Shown here: in pieces, positions 1-12,307 of the stretch
How the letters are laid out: the number at the start of each line of letters is the position of its first letter
Numbering within the stretch: the stretch's first letter is position 1
Assembly: GCA_019918135.1 (NCBI GenBank)
Contig: WBZZ01003100.1
Coordinates: forward strand, 187,501 to 251,500
Source: Paulinella micropora
Lineage: Eukaryota; Cercozoa; Imbricatea; Euglyphida; Paulinellidae
Direction: 5' to 3'
DNA length: 64,000 nt
Translations under genes and position numbers: made by a program
The notes under the pieces: model-generated
Database searches by the model: none
The model's input: only the letters and a program-made list of their open reading frames with translations
Told to the model about the DNA's origin: nothing

Positions 1-301
1 ACGTAAATCCTTCCAGAGCAGGTATTCAATAAATACACACCTTTGTTTGCCAGTAGAAACGAATGTGATAGAAGTACGTGAGTGTAGCAATACGAGCATG
101 CAATATTTGTATGCACATAATTACACACATGTGATTGCGTGCATATACTACCGAAATGCATACATGGGCTTGCGCACACTATGCACATGTTAAATTACGT
201 CAACATCAGATAATACACATGTACATACATGAAACACACATTTTACACATGTGCCAGCTGAATTACATGACGGCACGGCATATGCAAAGACTTGTATGTA
301 G

Positions 302-1592
302 ATCCAGCGGGATCCTGAGCGGTCCAAAAGTCGCAACTCCGCCGCGCAGCGACTCAGACAGGTACCTGCGGGTCACATCTTTAGCATCCACTTCACAAAA
401 ATGTTCTCCGCTCCCTTCACGGCATTCGTTGAAAAGCAGCAAGTCGCTTGCCATTTTTCATAGATGTTGACACAGATGTTTCCAAGTAAAAATTATTTGC
501 TTGCTGTCCCCTACAGAACATATCCAAACAGGGAACTTGAAAACGTCAACCAAATGCGCATGTAATATTCAGCACGAACACCAGCTAACTGAAAGGACAC
601 AGGCAGGATAGTCGACTGATGTTGCTGTGCTGTGGGACAGGGTGAGGAGGAAGACGACGAAAAATCGGTAATTGCAGTCCCGTTCTTTGCCGGTCTCACG
701 GCTTAGTATGTGCTCTGGGTTGCTAGTCGGAGCCTTCACCGCCGGACCCTGCCTTGGCCGAGTCACAGCGGCTGCCACTGGATGCAGACGATTCAGGTGA
801 TACGTAGACCACACTTGGCATCCCATGCATTTTAAGACCCATCACCTCTTTATTGACTGCAAACCTTTCTCGAGCAGAGTGGTAGATCTGCTTGAGAAAC
901 TATTGAGTTGATAAATTGAAGTCAATATCAGATAAACTGCTTCGAAGTTTGGATAGCGTGCCAGCAATCCCACTTGCGTAAGAGAATGTTTGTGTGTTGC
1001 TGCGTGTAGACGCTGTCAAGGCTGCACTTACGTCGCAGGTCAGCGAGCTCGAGTCCAAGGTCCCGTCGCCCGTTGCACACAGCGCAGCGTGTCGCTCAAA
1101 CTGTGTGATTGTCCGCAGGTGGCTAGCACAAGCCAGGAGCTCTCCGCTATGGAGGTAGGTGCTCGATAAGTTTCATCTAGCTGCTTGGTTACTCTCGCTG
1201 TGGAAGAATGCTCTGCCTACCACGTTTATGTCTCTTGTAGGCTAAACTACTGGCAGAGATCGAAGAACTTAAACAACAGAACGTAAATATTCTAACGTGG
1301 TTTGATTGACGTTCTTCAATTTTTTGTGTGCCGCGGCAGATGGAGGCGAACGCTAAGCTAGCCAAACACCAGAGAGCCTCCTGTTGGTCCGACTGGTTAT
1401 CTAAATACATGCATCTATCACTTACATGATTTCTTGGTTTTCATGGGTCTTGGTGGTTGTTGGCCTCTTGGTAGGTTCTCCTCGCGCTCGCTGGCCAGTC
1501 GTCAGGAGGAAGAGGAGGCTCCCCAGGCGTACGTGCCGCTTGGGCTGGCTGAGGAACCTACTGACGATGCGCCAAAGCAAGCCTCAAGTTGA
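302..1592 (+). CDS. bZIP-like transcription factor, 3' multi-exon part (partial)
   Basis: Small exons with good GT-AG borders can be read at 302-361, 1039-1059, 1119-1154, 1241-1282, 1340-1386 and 1475-1592, ending in TGA. Exons 1-4 are all multiples of three and in phase 0; the fifth joins the last in phase 2. The first encodes a basic stretch (RSKSRNSAAQRLRQ) resembling a bZIP basic region (N-x7-R-like). The next three encode SELESK, then VASTSQELSAME, then AKLLAEIEELKQQN, with leucines spaced by seven as in a leucine zipper. The last exon gives an acidic tail. Spacing from basic region to zipper is about six residues short, so a micro-exon between 362 and 1038 may have been missed. Introns are 57-88 nt apart from the 677-nt gap. 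Seen: exon borders and heptads. Inferred: bZIP identity. The 5' end is not identified. Confidence 0.5.
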
Positions 1593-3001
1593 TGTTGGAA
1601 TCCAATGTCGATCCATCCATCACTACGACTACTATACATATCAATCGCAGGCCCCCACTGGGGCTCCAATACTTTTCACGTTCACTGGTGGCTCCAATAT
1701 TTTTCACGTTGTACGATAGTCAGAAACATGATACCAAACAGCCTGAGTCGTAATCGCAGAGACTGACCGTCGTGATTCTAATCACCTCTCTTTTTTACTT
1801 CCTATAGTAGCAAACAGAATGTCAGATTCTCTTCAACTTGCTTAGTTGTCCTTCTCTGTTCTTTTCTTGCTCTTTTTCTCGCTTTAATAATCTGTCTCAC
1901 CTCCGCCTCCTCCTCATCGCATCCCATTTAGAACCATGTCAAGTATTACTGTTTACTTTCAAGCGCTCCGATCAGGCAATCCTGACCTGTGTTCGTTCTC
2001 CTGCGAAGCAGTTTAGCGATAAACTTTTGCAAAATTTTACCGGATGTAAGTCAAAAGCATAATCATTACGCGTCAGGCCAGGAAAACCCTGGTCCCACAA
2101 ACCAGGCCAGAATTCTGACCTGACCGAAGCACTTGAAAGTACATACTAGGTGTGTAATTCAAACAAACTGATAAATTGGTTTTTTACGCAATCGTTCCTA
2201 CGAGTGGCAAGTATTTTCTCATTTTTCAAGTGGCAAGTTTGTTATAAAAAAGAGTGATTACGTAATTTTTTTTACGCAAACACTTTTTTACGTAAGCTGT
2301 GAGTTTGGATACAACCCCAAGAGGTAATTACACAACGAACTCTTTTTGTCGGTTAAGATCGAAAAGAATATATTTTATTGATGGCCTACTTTATCTCTGA
2401 CTCAACACAAGCACTACGACAGTATTCCAATCCTCTTTACGAGGGATAAACCATTATTATGGTGGGAAAATGTGGGATACTGTCGGAGCCAAAAACAACC
2501 AAGGCAAAGAACCGACATTCCGTGTTGTCCGGCTCAACGATAATAATTATTCCGGTGTAAAAAGGTACTACTGGTTACTGTTATTAATATTATCGTTACT
2601 GTACTATCCCCATATAACAAGACACTTAATCTTACCCTTACGAGCTCAAGGAAAACTCAATAGAATGTAATAATGAACACAACTAGTTCAAGGCTAACCT
2701 CCACTTCAATACTAGAAAGTGAAGTCAGTCCGGAATTGAACACAACTTGAACTTGAACAACAAGCTAAAGGGAAAACCCCGCAAGAAACAGAGTCACGGT
2801 GTTCCCTTAAGGTTCCTATGACAGTGCTTTGTCGGTTCAAATCAAAAGATATTATGTACTTAGTCTATTCAATGCAAGCCGGGGTATATATCCCTTTAGA
2901 CATTAACATGATTAGACCCTTTCTCCTCAGTTATGTCCCTTATTGCTCAATTATCAGTTAGTAGTATTAATAGTTGTTACTGTTAGTAGTATTATTAGTT
3001 G
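1593..3001. other. Intergenic, no gene recognised
   Basis: AT-rich sequence with short ORFs only (for example 1838-2062 and 2470-2670). None shows a family motif or exon-like borders. The first part is probably 3' UTR of the bZIP-like gene. Confidence 0.5.
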
Positions 3002-3202
3002 TTAACGCTTAACCCGGCGAGCGCCACATTTGTGGATCATTGCCACCGTTGAAATGTGACAGTGCTTTTCAAATTGAATTATTAATTTTAAAATCCACCG
3101 TTGAAATGTGGCTTTGATGCCACAAATGTGGCTTTGATCCACAAATGTGGATGATGCACAAACGTGGCTTTGATCCACAAAATGTGGTTGTCACACTCTG
3201 AT
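3002..3202. repeat. Left half of MITE-like element with palindromic repeats
   Basis: A 17-bp terminal repeat (TTAACGCTTAACCCGGC, 3002-3018) is followed by several copies of a palindromic unit (CCACAAATGTGG, linked by CTTTGAT). The matching inverted end (one mismatch) lies at 24630-24646, beyond the 3' LTR of Copia-A. The LTR element therefore appears to have inserted into an existing small fold-back element and split it. Confidence 0.6.
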
Positions 3203-3550
3203 CGTTGGTAGGCACATGATAACTACGTTTATTATTATTAATTACTTTGTGAGTGGGAAGTAATTTATTCGTATAGTCGAATGACCGTGTAGTTCTAATC
3301 AATAAGAGTCACTAGTAACGGACGTAACGGTCTATATTAGTATTCAGGATTGGACAATAACAATTGTGTAATAATTACAGTCGTGCGGACTTTATTTCAG
3401 TTTCGCTATTACCTTTGAGATTGTCAGTTCTGCTATCTACTTGCGGATTAAAAGTGTCGATTGGCATCGCGGCTTCCAACTGAGTCTCTCAGCAAACCGG
3501 AGTGCAAAGGTATTAAGTCCGTGAGTGACCGGGTAATTACCTAATCAACG
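3203..3550 (+). repeat. Copia-A 5' LTR
   Basis: 348 bp, beginning CGTTGGTAGG and ending TAATCAACG, so the ends are short inverted repeats (CGTT/AACG, where TG/CA is usual). It matches 24220-24539 over nearly its full length with scattered substitutions and small indels. The gag ATG (3554) lies only 3 bp beyond the LTR, within the place expected for the primer-binding site. Confidence 0.85.
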
Positions 3551-3553
3551 GTT

Positions 3554-6500
3554 ATGAGCCGCTGGGAAAACGATTTTCGGCACCATGCGGTGAGCATGAG
3601 ACAGTTGATGTCTCACACACCGGTGTTTAGCGGAAACAAAAAGGATTTGCAAAGTTGCTATTATCAGATAGAGGAGTATGCCTATGGTATTAGCACCACT
3701 CTCGGGGATATGTTCCATGATGCTTTTAAAGACCATAAAGCCGCAAAGACGAAGTATGGTTTCGATAGAGATCGAATGAGAAGAGCAGAGGAAATGGATG
3801 AACCGAGAGAACCACACGAGGTGGACACACCAGATGGATCAGACGAAGAAGACGAAACACAACAACCTCACAACAGAGACAGAGAGGTAGCCGAACACCA
3901 CCAGAACAAAAGGGACAGTTAGACAAACCACCCAACTGGAAAGACATGACAAAGGAAGAGAAGAAATCATGGGAAGTCAGAGCGATCAGAAAGAAGAAGA
4001 GGGCGATGACAAGAACCAACAAAGATGTCTATTTGCTAAGAAAGAAAAAGTACAGAGAAGAACATCAATATCTGCATCGCTGCAGAATGTTTCAAATTCT
4101 CGTCACAACAGCATTTTCGGAGGCTAAAGTGATACAATTTCTGAGCGGCAAAAAGGTACACTGCCCGTTTGAAAAAGTCGGCATTGTAAAGGAGAAATAC
4201 TGTAATCTAAGTGGTGCGGCAACTTAGGTATGTCGAAGAGAAGGCATTTAAAGAAATTAGACCGAGACCGACAGAAGATACGGACGAGTATCTAACACAA
4301 CATCTACTTCAGAAGAACTGGCTAGAGGCCTTGAGAGGAAAGGATTTTGAGCCAGAGGAGGCAGTGAATGGACTGTTAGAGAAGCTAGCTGAGCATGAGG
4401 CCTATGGGCCAACATATCTCAATGATCATTACAGATTAGCAGCAGCAAGTAGGCCATCGCATGACGACATGGTAGAATCGGCAAGAGAAATTTACGTGCT
4501 GTGGGAAGCTAAGCAGAAGAGGCTCAGAAAAGAACGTAGGAAGGAGAGAGAGAAAGAGAGAGGGTAAGGGAGCGAATCTACTGCTAGAAGAGCGAGAGGG
4601 AGGAGAGAAAGGAGAAAAGAGAGAGAAATACAAGAAATGGACAAAGAACGGGAAAGGGAGAAAGGGCGAAAGTAATGGGGGTGATAGCTCAGAGCAGGAA
4701 TGGTGGCTGACGGCAACATGCTACAACTGCTATCAAACTGGGCATATCGTTTTTGCCCCAAACTCAAGCCTAACCCCAAACGAACTAGTTCAAAGTCAGC
4801 TCACTCTGACTCCTCGAAAGGAAAGCATAGAGACAAGAGTGGCAAATTTCGTAAGAAAGGAGCCAAGGGAGTCACTCTAATGAGAGGAGAAGTAGGAGAG
4901 GAGGTGTAGGAGAGAAGAAGGAGACAAGTCTGAGGGGGAAGACAGGTGTGAAGAGGAAGAGTATGGGCTTGTCATTATGGTGAGTGGCGAGGATGCGATG
5001 GAGGGAAACATCGAAAGTGGGGAATTCAAAGCATAATTGCTCGTGAAGCTGAGCAAGAGGGCGAGAAGGATAGTGAGCCTCAAAAGGAGCAAAGTGAGAG
5101 CAAACCCTTGGAACAACCCACAAGAGCCCGTGGGGGGGGGGGGGGGACTGTCGAGTGCTCCATTGGCTCGAAACACACTCCGTGACAGACCCCACAACCC
5201 TCCACAACGCACTCTCACTAGTGCCCAACACCCCGACACCTCTACAACAACCACTCCTGCCCTCACAATCTCACAAGACACGCAACGCGTGCAACCTTCA
5301 CCATCGCAGCTAAAACACTCGCATTCAAACGAGGAAGAGAAACGGAAAACACAAGAGAAACCGACACCCCCTCAGAACTCTAGACAGAGAAAGAACGAAA
5401 CACCACAACCCACTACATCCACTCCAAAGTCTTTAAGAGCACAACAGGCCCACAAACCATTCGTTGTCAAGGGCTAAACTGGAAAGGAGAACAGTGTGGA
5501 GTGAGGTTTGGACAGGGGGGAAGTTGGGGTAAGGCAGGGGAGGAAGCAAAAAGGCTAGCTTATGCAGATTTGTGCGGGTATCATGCCCGTCAAGACCCCC
5601 AATTTCCATCTATTTATCTATCACAAGACCCATCACGTCGCCCACGCCCTTCCCGTGACTATCCATCTGAGAGTGAGATGATCAGAATACTGAGAGCGAG
5701 GGAGGGAAAGGGGCGAGTGCACAGCAAGTTTCGCTAAAAGATACGGCAAAACCCGGGAAGAAGAACTCACTAAGTTCCGCAATATCGGAGAAAAAGACAT
5801 GCAAAGTGTCGAAAAACCCGGTAAGAAAGTAGTTAGTACAGTTTCACGGAATGCTGCTATTTTGTCAGGGAACGAGGCAGGGACCGGCGGGACTAGAGCT
5901 GAAAAAGGGACAGCAATCACGGTCGCTGTTGAGCGTATAGGCGGGACGAGGGAGGGGAAGTGCTGGCCTCCATCGCTGCTACCACAAGGTCCGTCCCCGT
6001 TAGACAGGGTAGGAGACAGTGTAGATTCACAGGCACAGCCAACAAGTGACACACACACACACACAACACACCTCTGAGGAAGGGCAGTAAAAGAGACACA
6101 CAACACGGAAAGGTGATAGGCTTTGAAGACTTGAAGAGAATAAGTGAACAGCTGAACAACCTGTGTGTAATCGACGATGAGACAGGAGATGTCGTGAGAA
6201 TGACGAAGAAGGACGGAGAGAGTGGCTGAAGTAGGTGGACTACTGACAGATGTGTTTTTGGCAGTGAACGAAGTATTTCTGAAACCTGCAGCAGGCGCAC
6301 CATTGATCACGAGAGAAACAGTCATAGAGAAGAGAGCAGCTAAGAACACTGAAACATATGAAGCACGAAAGCTAAGGAAAGAGCTGAGCGGGAGTGTGAG
6401 TTCAGACATAGTGAAGGACATCCAAGACATGAGAAGACAGAAATAGCTAGGTTGCTGTACGCACTGACGAAGGGAGCTGAACCGATAGTAGTGAAAGAAG

Positions 6501-7260
6501 GACTGTGTTATCGGACCCGGTAAAGAGAATGAGTTTTACTCAGAGCTTTTAGCCATCATCGATTACGGGGTACTTGACATGGCCAAGAATCACTACAATC
6601 AATTTGCCCTTTCAATAGTGAGATCGATGCCCCACCTGATAAAAACCTGGCACGAGGTAGAAGCGAGAGGGGGTACGTTGAACGCATATTTGCGCAAGTT
6701 ACACTCAGGCGATGCCCAGAAGTTCTTTAGTCCAGAACAGGCAGCACAGAAGAGAAAGGAGTTTGATAGGAAGAGAAGGGAGATAGACGGACACTCAGAC
6801 CCGGAAGAGGAAGATGAGTATGACCCGGAAAACATAGAACACTCTAGAAACTCAGACGAAATTAGGGCAGGTGTACCCATAAGCTACAGATCGTATTGTG
6901 AAGCACGAGAAGAGCTGGACTGGCTGCACGAGGAGAGTTCGAACAAGAAAGGAAAGAAAGGCTCCAGAAGAAAGAGAAAGAGAAGGACGAGGAACAGGAC
7001 CACAACCTCATGGTAGACGACAGCAAGACGGAAGGTCGAAAAGAAAAGATGATAGTACAGGACAGTGGATCGTCAAGAGACATAGCCTGTACACCACACA
7101 TCTTGCGCAACGTTCGAGAGATTGAACCCGTTAGCTTAGTCACCGGAAACGGAGAGAGTGTAGTGAGAGACATGGGGGAAGCACGATTGACAAGAATCGA
7201 TGAATCGGGAAAACCAGACTTGGTAAAGAAAGATATGTTGTTAGACACTAGGGTACCAGC
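3554..7260 (+). pseudogene. Copia-A gag and protease, broken
   Basis: The gag start (3554) aligns with that of Copia-B (53491): both have a segment like YxIExYAxGIS near the N-terminus. The reading frame then jumps through 3554-3922, 3946-4227, 4211-4567, 4700-4909, 5037-5477, 5501-5737, 6579-7016 and 7010-7260, with stops between. A zinc-knuckle remnant (CYNCYQTGH) lies near 4725-4750 in another frame. A C..C..CGYH motif lies at about 5490-5590. The aspartic-protease active site appears as QDSGSS at about 7055, the same as in Copia-B. The frame ends at 7260, where DIRS-1 is inserted in the motif LLDTRVPA. This was a virion-like particle protein plus protease and is now non-functional. Confidence 0.8.
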
Positions 7261-7491
7261 TAAAGTTCCGTTATCGTTGCGTTCCGCTTTAAGTGAGGAT
7301 GAGAACAAAGAAACTTTAACGAGTTTAGTGGCCCAGACATCCGAACTCGTCGGAGTGTGATGGAGGGGGAAAAGGTCTAGGCTCAAATATTCAGTACTCA
7401 AGTTTCCGAAAACAGTAACAGTTGGCGGCTCTGATGAACTACTCAGAACTCAGAACAGCCGCACCGAAAAGCTTGAGGACTGAAAACAACA
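7261..7491 (-). repeat. DIRS-1 split direct repeat B2 (outer)
   Basis: About 230 bp, beginning TAAAGTTCCGTTATCG, nearly identical to 8044-8274. It ends at GAGGACTGAAAACAACA, after which the copies diverge. Confidence 0.85.
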
Positions 7492-7875
7492 AACACCGGT
7501 GCTCTCTATTATTAATATTCATTGACCGGGTGGAGGAGGGGATAGTGGAAGGAAAAGACCGGAATCCAATACTGGGTGGAGGAGGGGAGAGCGGACGGTG
7601 AAACTAACCTTAGAGTAACAAAATAATCCTGCGGACCGGAACGAACCTATATTGACACGGAGAGGCACTTAGCAGGCCGAACAAATGACTAGTCGTTCAG
7701 TGCGACTACTACCAGAGGCAGCACCAACAGTCCGAAGGGGAAACAGAACAAGAAAAGAACGCAGGCCACTAGGAGGGAAGAACGCCACCGAGCCCTAAAG
7801 GAGGAGAAGAAGGAAAGAAAAAGAAGACAAAAAAGGGAAGGGTGGGCGGGAGTTTGAAAGTTGGGAAGATCTGGC

Positions 7876-8043
7876 GATCTTCCCAACTTTCCAACCTAGG
7901 CCTAACCAGACGCCGGAAGAAACACGAGCCGGCTCCGCCGGCGCGTGAAGCCGCGCCGACCGGACTGGCGCAAAAACCGAAACGCGTCAAACGGAACTTT
8001 AACGGCGGCTAATTCCGGGTGAAGCCCGGAACAAACCAGTAAC
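7876..8043 (-). repeat. DIRS-1 split direct repeat A2
   Basis: About 168 bp matching 13505-13667 with few differences; both end in GAACAAACCAGTAA plus one base. The left edge forms a perfect palindrome with the preceding bases: GAAAGTTGGGAAGATC, a TGGC loop, then the reverse complement (7856-7891). Confidence 0.85.
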
Positions 8044-8274
8044 TAAAGCTCCGTTATCGTTGCGTTCCGCTTTAAGTGAGGATGAGAACAAAGAAACGTT
8101 AACGAGTTTAGTGGCCCCGACATCCGAACTCGTCGGAGTGTGATGGAGGGAGAAAAGGTCTAGGCTCAAATAGTCAGTTCTCAAGTTTCCGAAAACACTA
8201 ACAGTTGGCGGCTCTGATGAACTACTCAGAACTCAGAACAGCCGCACCGAAAAACTTGAGGACTGAAAACAACA
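8044..8274 (-). repeat. DIRS-1 split direct repeat B1
   Basis: Second copy of the B repeat, directly abutting A2. The recombinase stop lies just inside its right end, so the repeat overlaps the 3' end of the coding region. Confidence 0.85.
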
Positions 8275-9318
8275 TTAACAAACACCTCCACCATTTGAGC
8301 CTTAGAGATTCCCCGACCCCCCATAGCCTTCTGTTCGGCCACCAACTCAGCCATCCTCGCGCCCAGGTAGAGGCGCAAACAAGCCAAAGACCAACGCCCA
8401 GCGCGCATGATCGTAGAATCCGAAGCGCCCAGCGCAAAGAGATGTGCAGCACCGCCACGACGAAGAGAGATCACGTTGAAACGACCACCTGTTGCAACTC
8501 CTGCCTTCTGTAGAAGATCGCGCGCGGTATTAACGAAAGTGGAACGATCGAGCGGCGAGTTATCAGCAAGGCGAAAGTAGGGATAGTTCCCAGCCAGAGG
8601 GAGCTTGAAGGCGTCTCGACTCGACTCGAAGTGCTTCATCCAGGCATGCGGGCAGATGATCGGGTTGGCCTGTTCTCCGAGACCGACCTCGCACCCTCGA
8701 CGGAATCGATCTTGCTTGGCTCCGTCTAGGGTAACCATAATGAGGCTCATCTCGTCGACCAAGCGTAACTGTACAAAAGAATTAACGAGGAAGCGGCAAG
8801 TAGCGAGCGATCCGGACGCCACGAGTTCGCCCACGCGGAACAGACCGAAGAAGCCCCAGACGGCAACCGTGACTACTGTGATCCAGAGTTGACCTAGCGA
8901 TGCTGCGGCTTTTGATGGCATTGAGGGTGTAGCTCTCCATGGCTTCAAGCATCGGAAGCTCGAGAGTGAGGCGATTGTCCAATTTAGTACGCTTGCTGCG
9001 CTTGATGCCCCTCCAGGCCATCTCGACGAAGTGATTGTCTGTGGGATCTTCCAAGCCCAGCCGGAGGCAAAAGTCACGGATCGCGTACATGTAAACCTTA
9101 CAAGTTGAGACCGACATGAATTGGCTCAACCAAATGAGAAAGAGGACGATGAGCACCGGATCCGGCTGCCACCAAATAGGACTCCAGAGCTCCGTAGAGT
9201 AGGCCTGGCAGAACTTACGCAGCTTGCGGATAGCAGAACTGTAGGAAGCATTGGTGCTATACACGGAGCAGGCCATGACTTCTACCGCCGACTTGACCCA
9301 CCAGGGGACTTCGGTCAA
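8226..9318 (-). pseudogene. DIRS-1 tyrosine recombinase
   Basis: Two overlapping frames (8782-9318 and 8226-9077) together cover a DIRS-type tyrosine recombinase: an N-terminal SAM-like DNA-binding part (Y..A.RKLRKF), then the catalytic domain. The first catalytic Arg is in LFRVGELVASG. The second box reads ISLRRGGAAH, so the usual His of HxxR is Ile in both elements of this window. A GRW motif and the likely nucleophile Tyr (RLYLGARM) follow. The frame changes near 8890-8900. The protein would integrate the circular cDNA. Sequence and order match the DIRS-2 copy at 15334-16440. Confidence 0.75.
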
Positions 9319-10620
9319 GAAGACGCAAAGAAGGCCCGGACGGGTTCAACTTGGACCAGGTCGCGGTCGCTTGAGTTATCTGCGCACGGGCCAACAGATC
9401 AACAATGTGAATACGCTCACGACGTTCTTGTGAGGCGGAAAGAGAGACGCCAAGGATAGACAACTTCGAAGTCCAAGAGTCGATCAGACTCTGAATGTTC
9501 GGCCGGGAGAATAGCACGAGTTGATACAATGAGCGGCCGGAGCGCAGTCAGTGACGATGTGGAACTTCGGGAAGCCCAGGGCGACAGCAAACTCATGCGC
9601 TGAAGCGTATGCGCTGAAGAGCTCGCGCATAGGAGACGAAGCGACCAAACTCTAGGATCGGAGGAGGGCTAGCTCTTCATCGGACCAACAATGAGAGGAG
9701 AAGACGCCTTTGGACCGAAAGGGGGCCATGACAATGGCACCTATACCCCACTGACCTGACAAAAGTTTGCATCGGTCCAAAGAGTGCACTTGGCGGAGTC
9801 GTTGACCCACGTCATTGACTCTTTGTCGTACTCCCCCGTCTTGAGGAAATCGGACAGGGGGAGGCGGAAGTTGGAGTCGAGCAGAGGCTTGCGGGCCCAC
9901 CCTGATGCATGGCAGGCTCTGGCACTGAAGCGGCCACCCTTGCTACACGACTTCGACATGGCGTTGAAAGCGATGCGCAAATTACCAACGGCCGGTCGAA
10001 GATAAAAAAGCATCTGCGAAACGAAACAGAGAAGACCCAGGAGCCGCTCGAAGGACTTCACCGAGTAGAAGCCGCCGCGAGCAATCTTGATCAAGGCATC
10101 CAAAACGATGATCCGCTTGTCGCTGGGAAGCTCCACGAACCAGTAACCTTTGCGTGTGTCTTTGTGCCACCCAAGGGCACGGAACGACTGGCCGATGAAC
10201 TCTTCGTGCCACGGAATGCCAAGGAGCTTCGAAAGACTGACGAATTCCGCCTGCAGCGTTCTAGCCTGTTTCCAGGACTTACAGACCACGTCGCTGTTGT
10301 CTACGTAGAGCTTCAGGTGGATGCTTGAACCCGAAGATCGACTCTAGGATTCTAGCGTAGTGGTTCCAGCCATCTGCAGCGTAGACTCCGCCGAACCCCG
10401 GCACCAGAAGAACTGTCTGCACGCAGACACTTGCTGTCAAAAGAGGAAAGGGAGCAACGGGATCTGGTTGTACGCGGACTGGATGTCTGCCCCAAAGACA
10501 ACACAGCCAGGGCCGGCTTGAATGATTCTGGCCATCTGGTCGTCATGGGTGTAGTATTCCACCCCGTCGTCTGTCCACCTCTACCCCTTGGGAATCTAAA
10601 GTCTACAAGTGCAATCCCAC
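9257..10620 (-). pseudogene. DIRS-1 reverse transcriptase/RNase H, broken and partly deleted
   Basis: The largest frame (9741-10289) reads from just after the RT catalytic loop (YVDN-type; the loop lies in a neighbouring frame) through a connection region (LGIPWHEEF, GQSFRALGW) into RNase H (CTLWTDANF). The end of RNase H is in 9257-9529 (IVDLLARAQ). A conserved upstream segment (HVGGIALVDF) lies at 10352-10831. Most of the RT fingers/palm between them is missing or out of frame relative to DIRS-2. Confidence 0.7.
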
Positions 10621-10786
10621 CCACGTGTATGTCCCGAGATGAGTCACGTATGAACCAGACATGCGTGGCGTTGGGAGCAAAGCACTGCAGCTCCACCTTG
10701 CCTTGAAACCCGATCAAAGCAACCACCCTAGCTTGACTCAACCTAGGCATAAAAGAAGAAAGAGATGTAGAGGGACAAGGAGGAAT

Positions 10787-10903
10787 GAACAACAACAACA
10801 ACAACAACAACCACAACAACCACAAGAACAACTACAACAACAACAACAACAACTACGACTACAACAACAACAACAACAACCACTACTTCAGCAACAACAA
10901 CAA
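10787..10903. repeat. (ACA)n-type trinucleotide repeat
   Basis: Imperfect AAC/ACA repeat of about 117 bp inside DIRS-1, between the RT-side and gag-side coding regions. It creates long Asn, Gln, Val or Thr shadow ORFs. Confidence 0.9.
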
Positions 10904-11325
10904 GACATTCATTCTTCTTCCTCGTCATCTTCTTCTTGCTGTGTTGTCTCTTCTTGTAGTTCCCCCTTGGTGGGTCATCATAATGCTTCTGCTCGAAGGA
11001 CCAGAAAGGGAAGTCATGCCACCAGACATTCCCACTCTCCAACTCAGACAAAAGAGAAGGGAGGGAATCAAGAGACACAACCCCAGCTGACAGCAGGTCA
11101 AGAGGCAAGGAGTGGGAGACTGAAATCCCATTGCTATCTGAAGTGTTAAAGACCTTGGACGGGGGAAGAGAGCGAACCCAAGCGCCCATCTCTTCCTCAG
11201 CCTCAATTTTGGCAATATTCCAAATCCACCTAGGGAAAGGGAAGAAAAAGGAAGCAGAAGTGAGAGAAGGAGAAGCTGAAGGGTTTGAAGGGACCGTGAT
11301 GCCTTGCAAGCCCTTCTGTTCAACA

Positions 11326-11473
11326 GTTGCTGTTGTTGCTGTTGTTGTTGTTGTTGTTGTTGTAGCTGTGGTAGTAATAGTTGTTGTAGTTGTTGTAGTT
11401 GTTGTAGTTGTTGTAGTAGTTGTTGTTGTTGTTGTTGTAGTTGTTGTAGTTGTTGTTGTTGTAGTTGTTGATG
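11326..11473. repeat. (GTT)n-type trinucleotide repeat
   Basis: Imperfect TTG/GTT repeat of about 148 bp, the reverse complement type of the repeat at 10787-10903. The two could fold back on each other over a ~420-bp loop. Confidence 0.9.
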
Positions 11474-12307
11474 TTGTTGAGGAGAAGAGCAAGTAGATGA
11501 GCACGAAGAAGAAGCACTAGGGGAAGAGTGGGAGAGGTGAAGGGAAGAGAAAATAGAAAGGGGAGGTGAAGAAGGACAAGTACCAGAAGGAGAAACAACA
11601 GGTGACAACTTGTATGCCAGGAAAAGAAGATTGAAGCACTGAAGCTTTGTTAGAGAGGGCAGAGCTAGACGAGAGAGGACTGTCTATTGCTAGAGAAGAG
11701 CTCTGACTAACAATTGGACTAGTGGAAGAAGAAGACGAAGAGGTATATATACATAACAACATAATATTAATATCACCGCACAATATATCTAAACAGAAAT
11801 ATCAATTTTAATAACTATAATATAATATTAATACTGAGCAGCTGAATACTAATTTAATATCGATATCTTCCTTAATACGCTCAACTAGTACTGAATAACT
11901 AGGTTTCCACCTTAGATAAAGGTATAACTTACTAGCTATACTTTTCACGTGGACGTTCCCTGAGTCCAATTGTAAAATTGTTCTCTCAATAAAAATGAAG
12001 AAGAAGAAGAAGAAGGTAGAGACAGCTGAGCAAGCTGTTGGCAACTGAAACGAAGACCGGAAAAAAGTGGTGTCGGTGGGTCCAGTTGTTAGTGTGAGTG
12101 GCACCGGGGCCAGAGTTGTAGTCCAACGGGAGTCGAAGTGAGAACCAGCGTTGCTGAAAAGCGAATCGCCAGATTGAGAAACTGCAACGTTGGGCGTGTG
12201 CTCGCGACCACCTGGATCCCAGGTTCTGCGAGCCCCTTCAGAAATAGAAAGAGCAGTGGAAGAGGAAGTCCCACCAAAGGGGACTTGCCAATGACTGACC
12301 CTGAGAG
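11474..12307 (-). other. DIRS-1 low-complexity linker
   Basis: Ser/Thr-rich minus-strand frames without a recognisable domain, plus an AT-rich stretch near 11750-11960. It probably corresponds to the unstructured linker between gag and RT seen at 18472-19660 in DIRS-2. Confidence 0.4.

Noticed and set aside
10743..11608. Long ORFs of Thr, Val, Gln, Asn or Leu repeats on both strands
   Set aside because: They are translations of the CAA/GTT trinucleotide repeats within DIRS-1, not genes.
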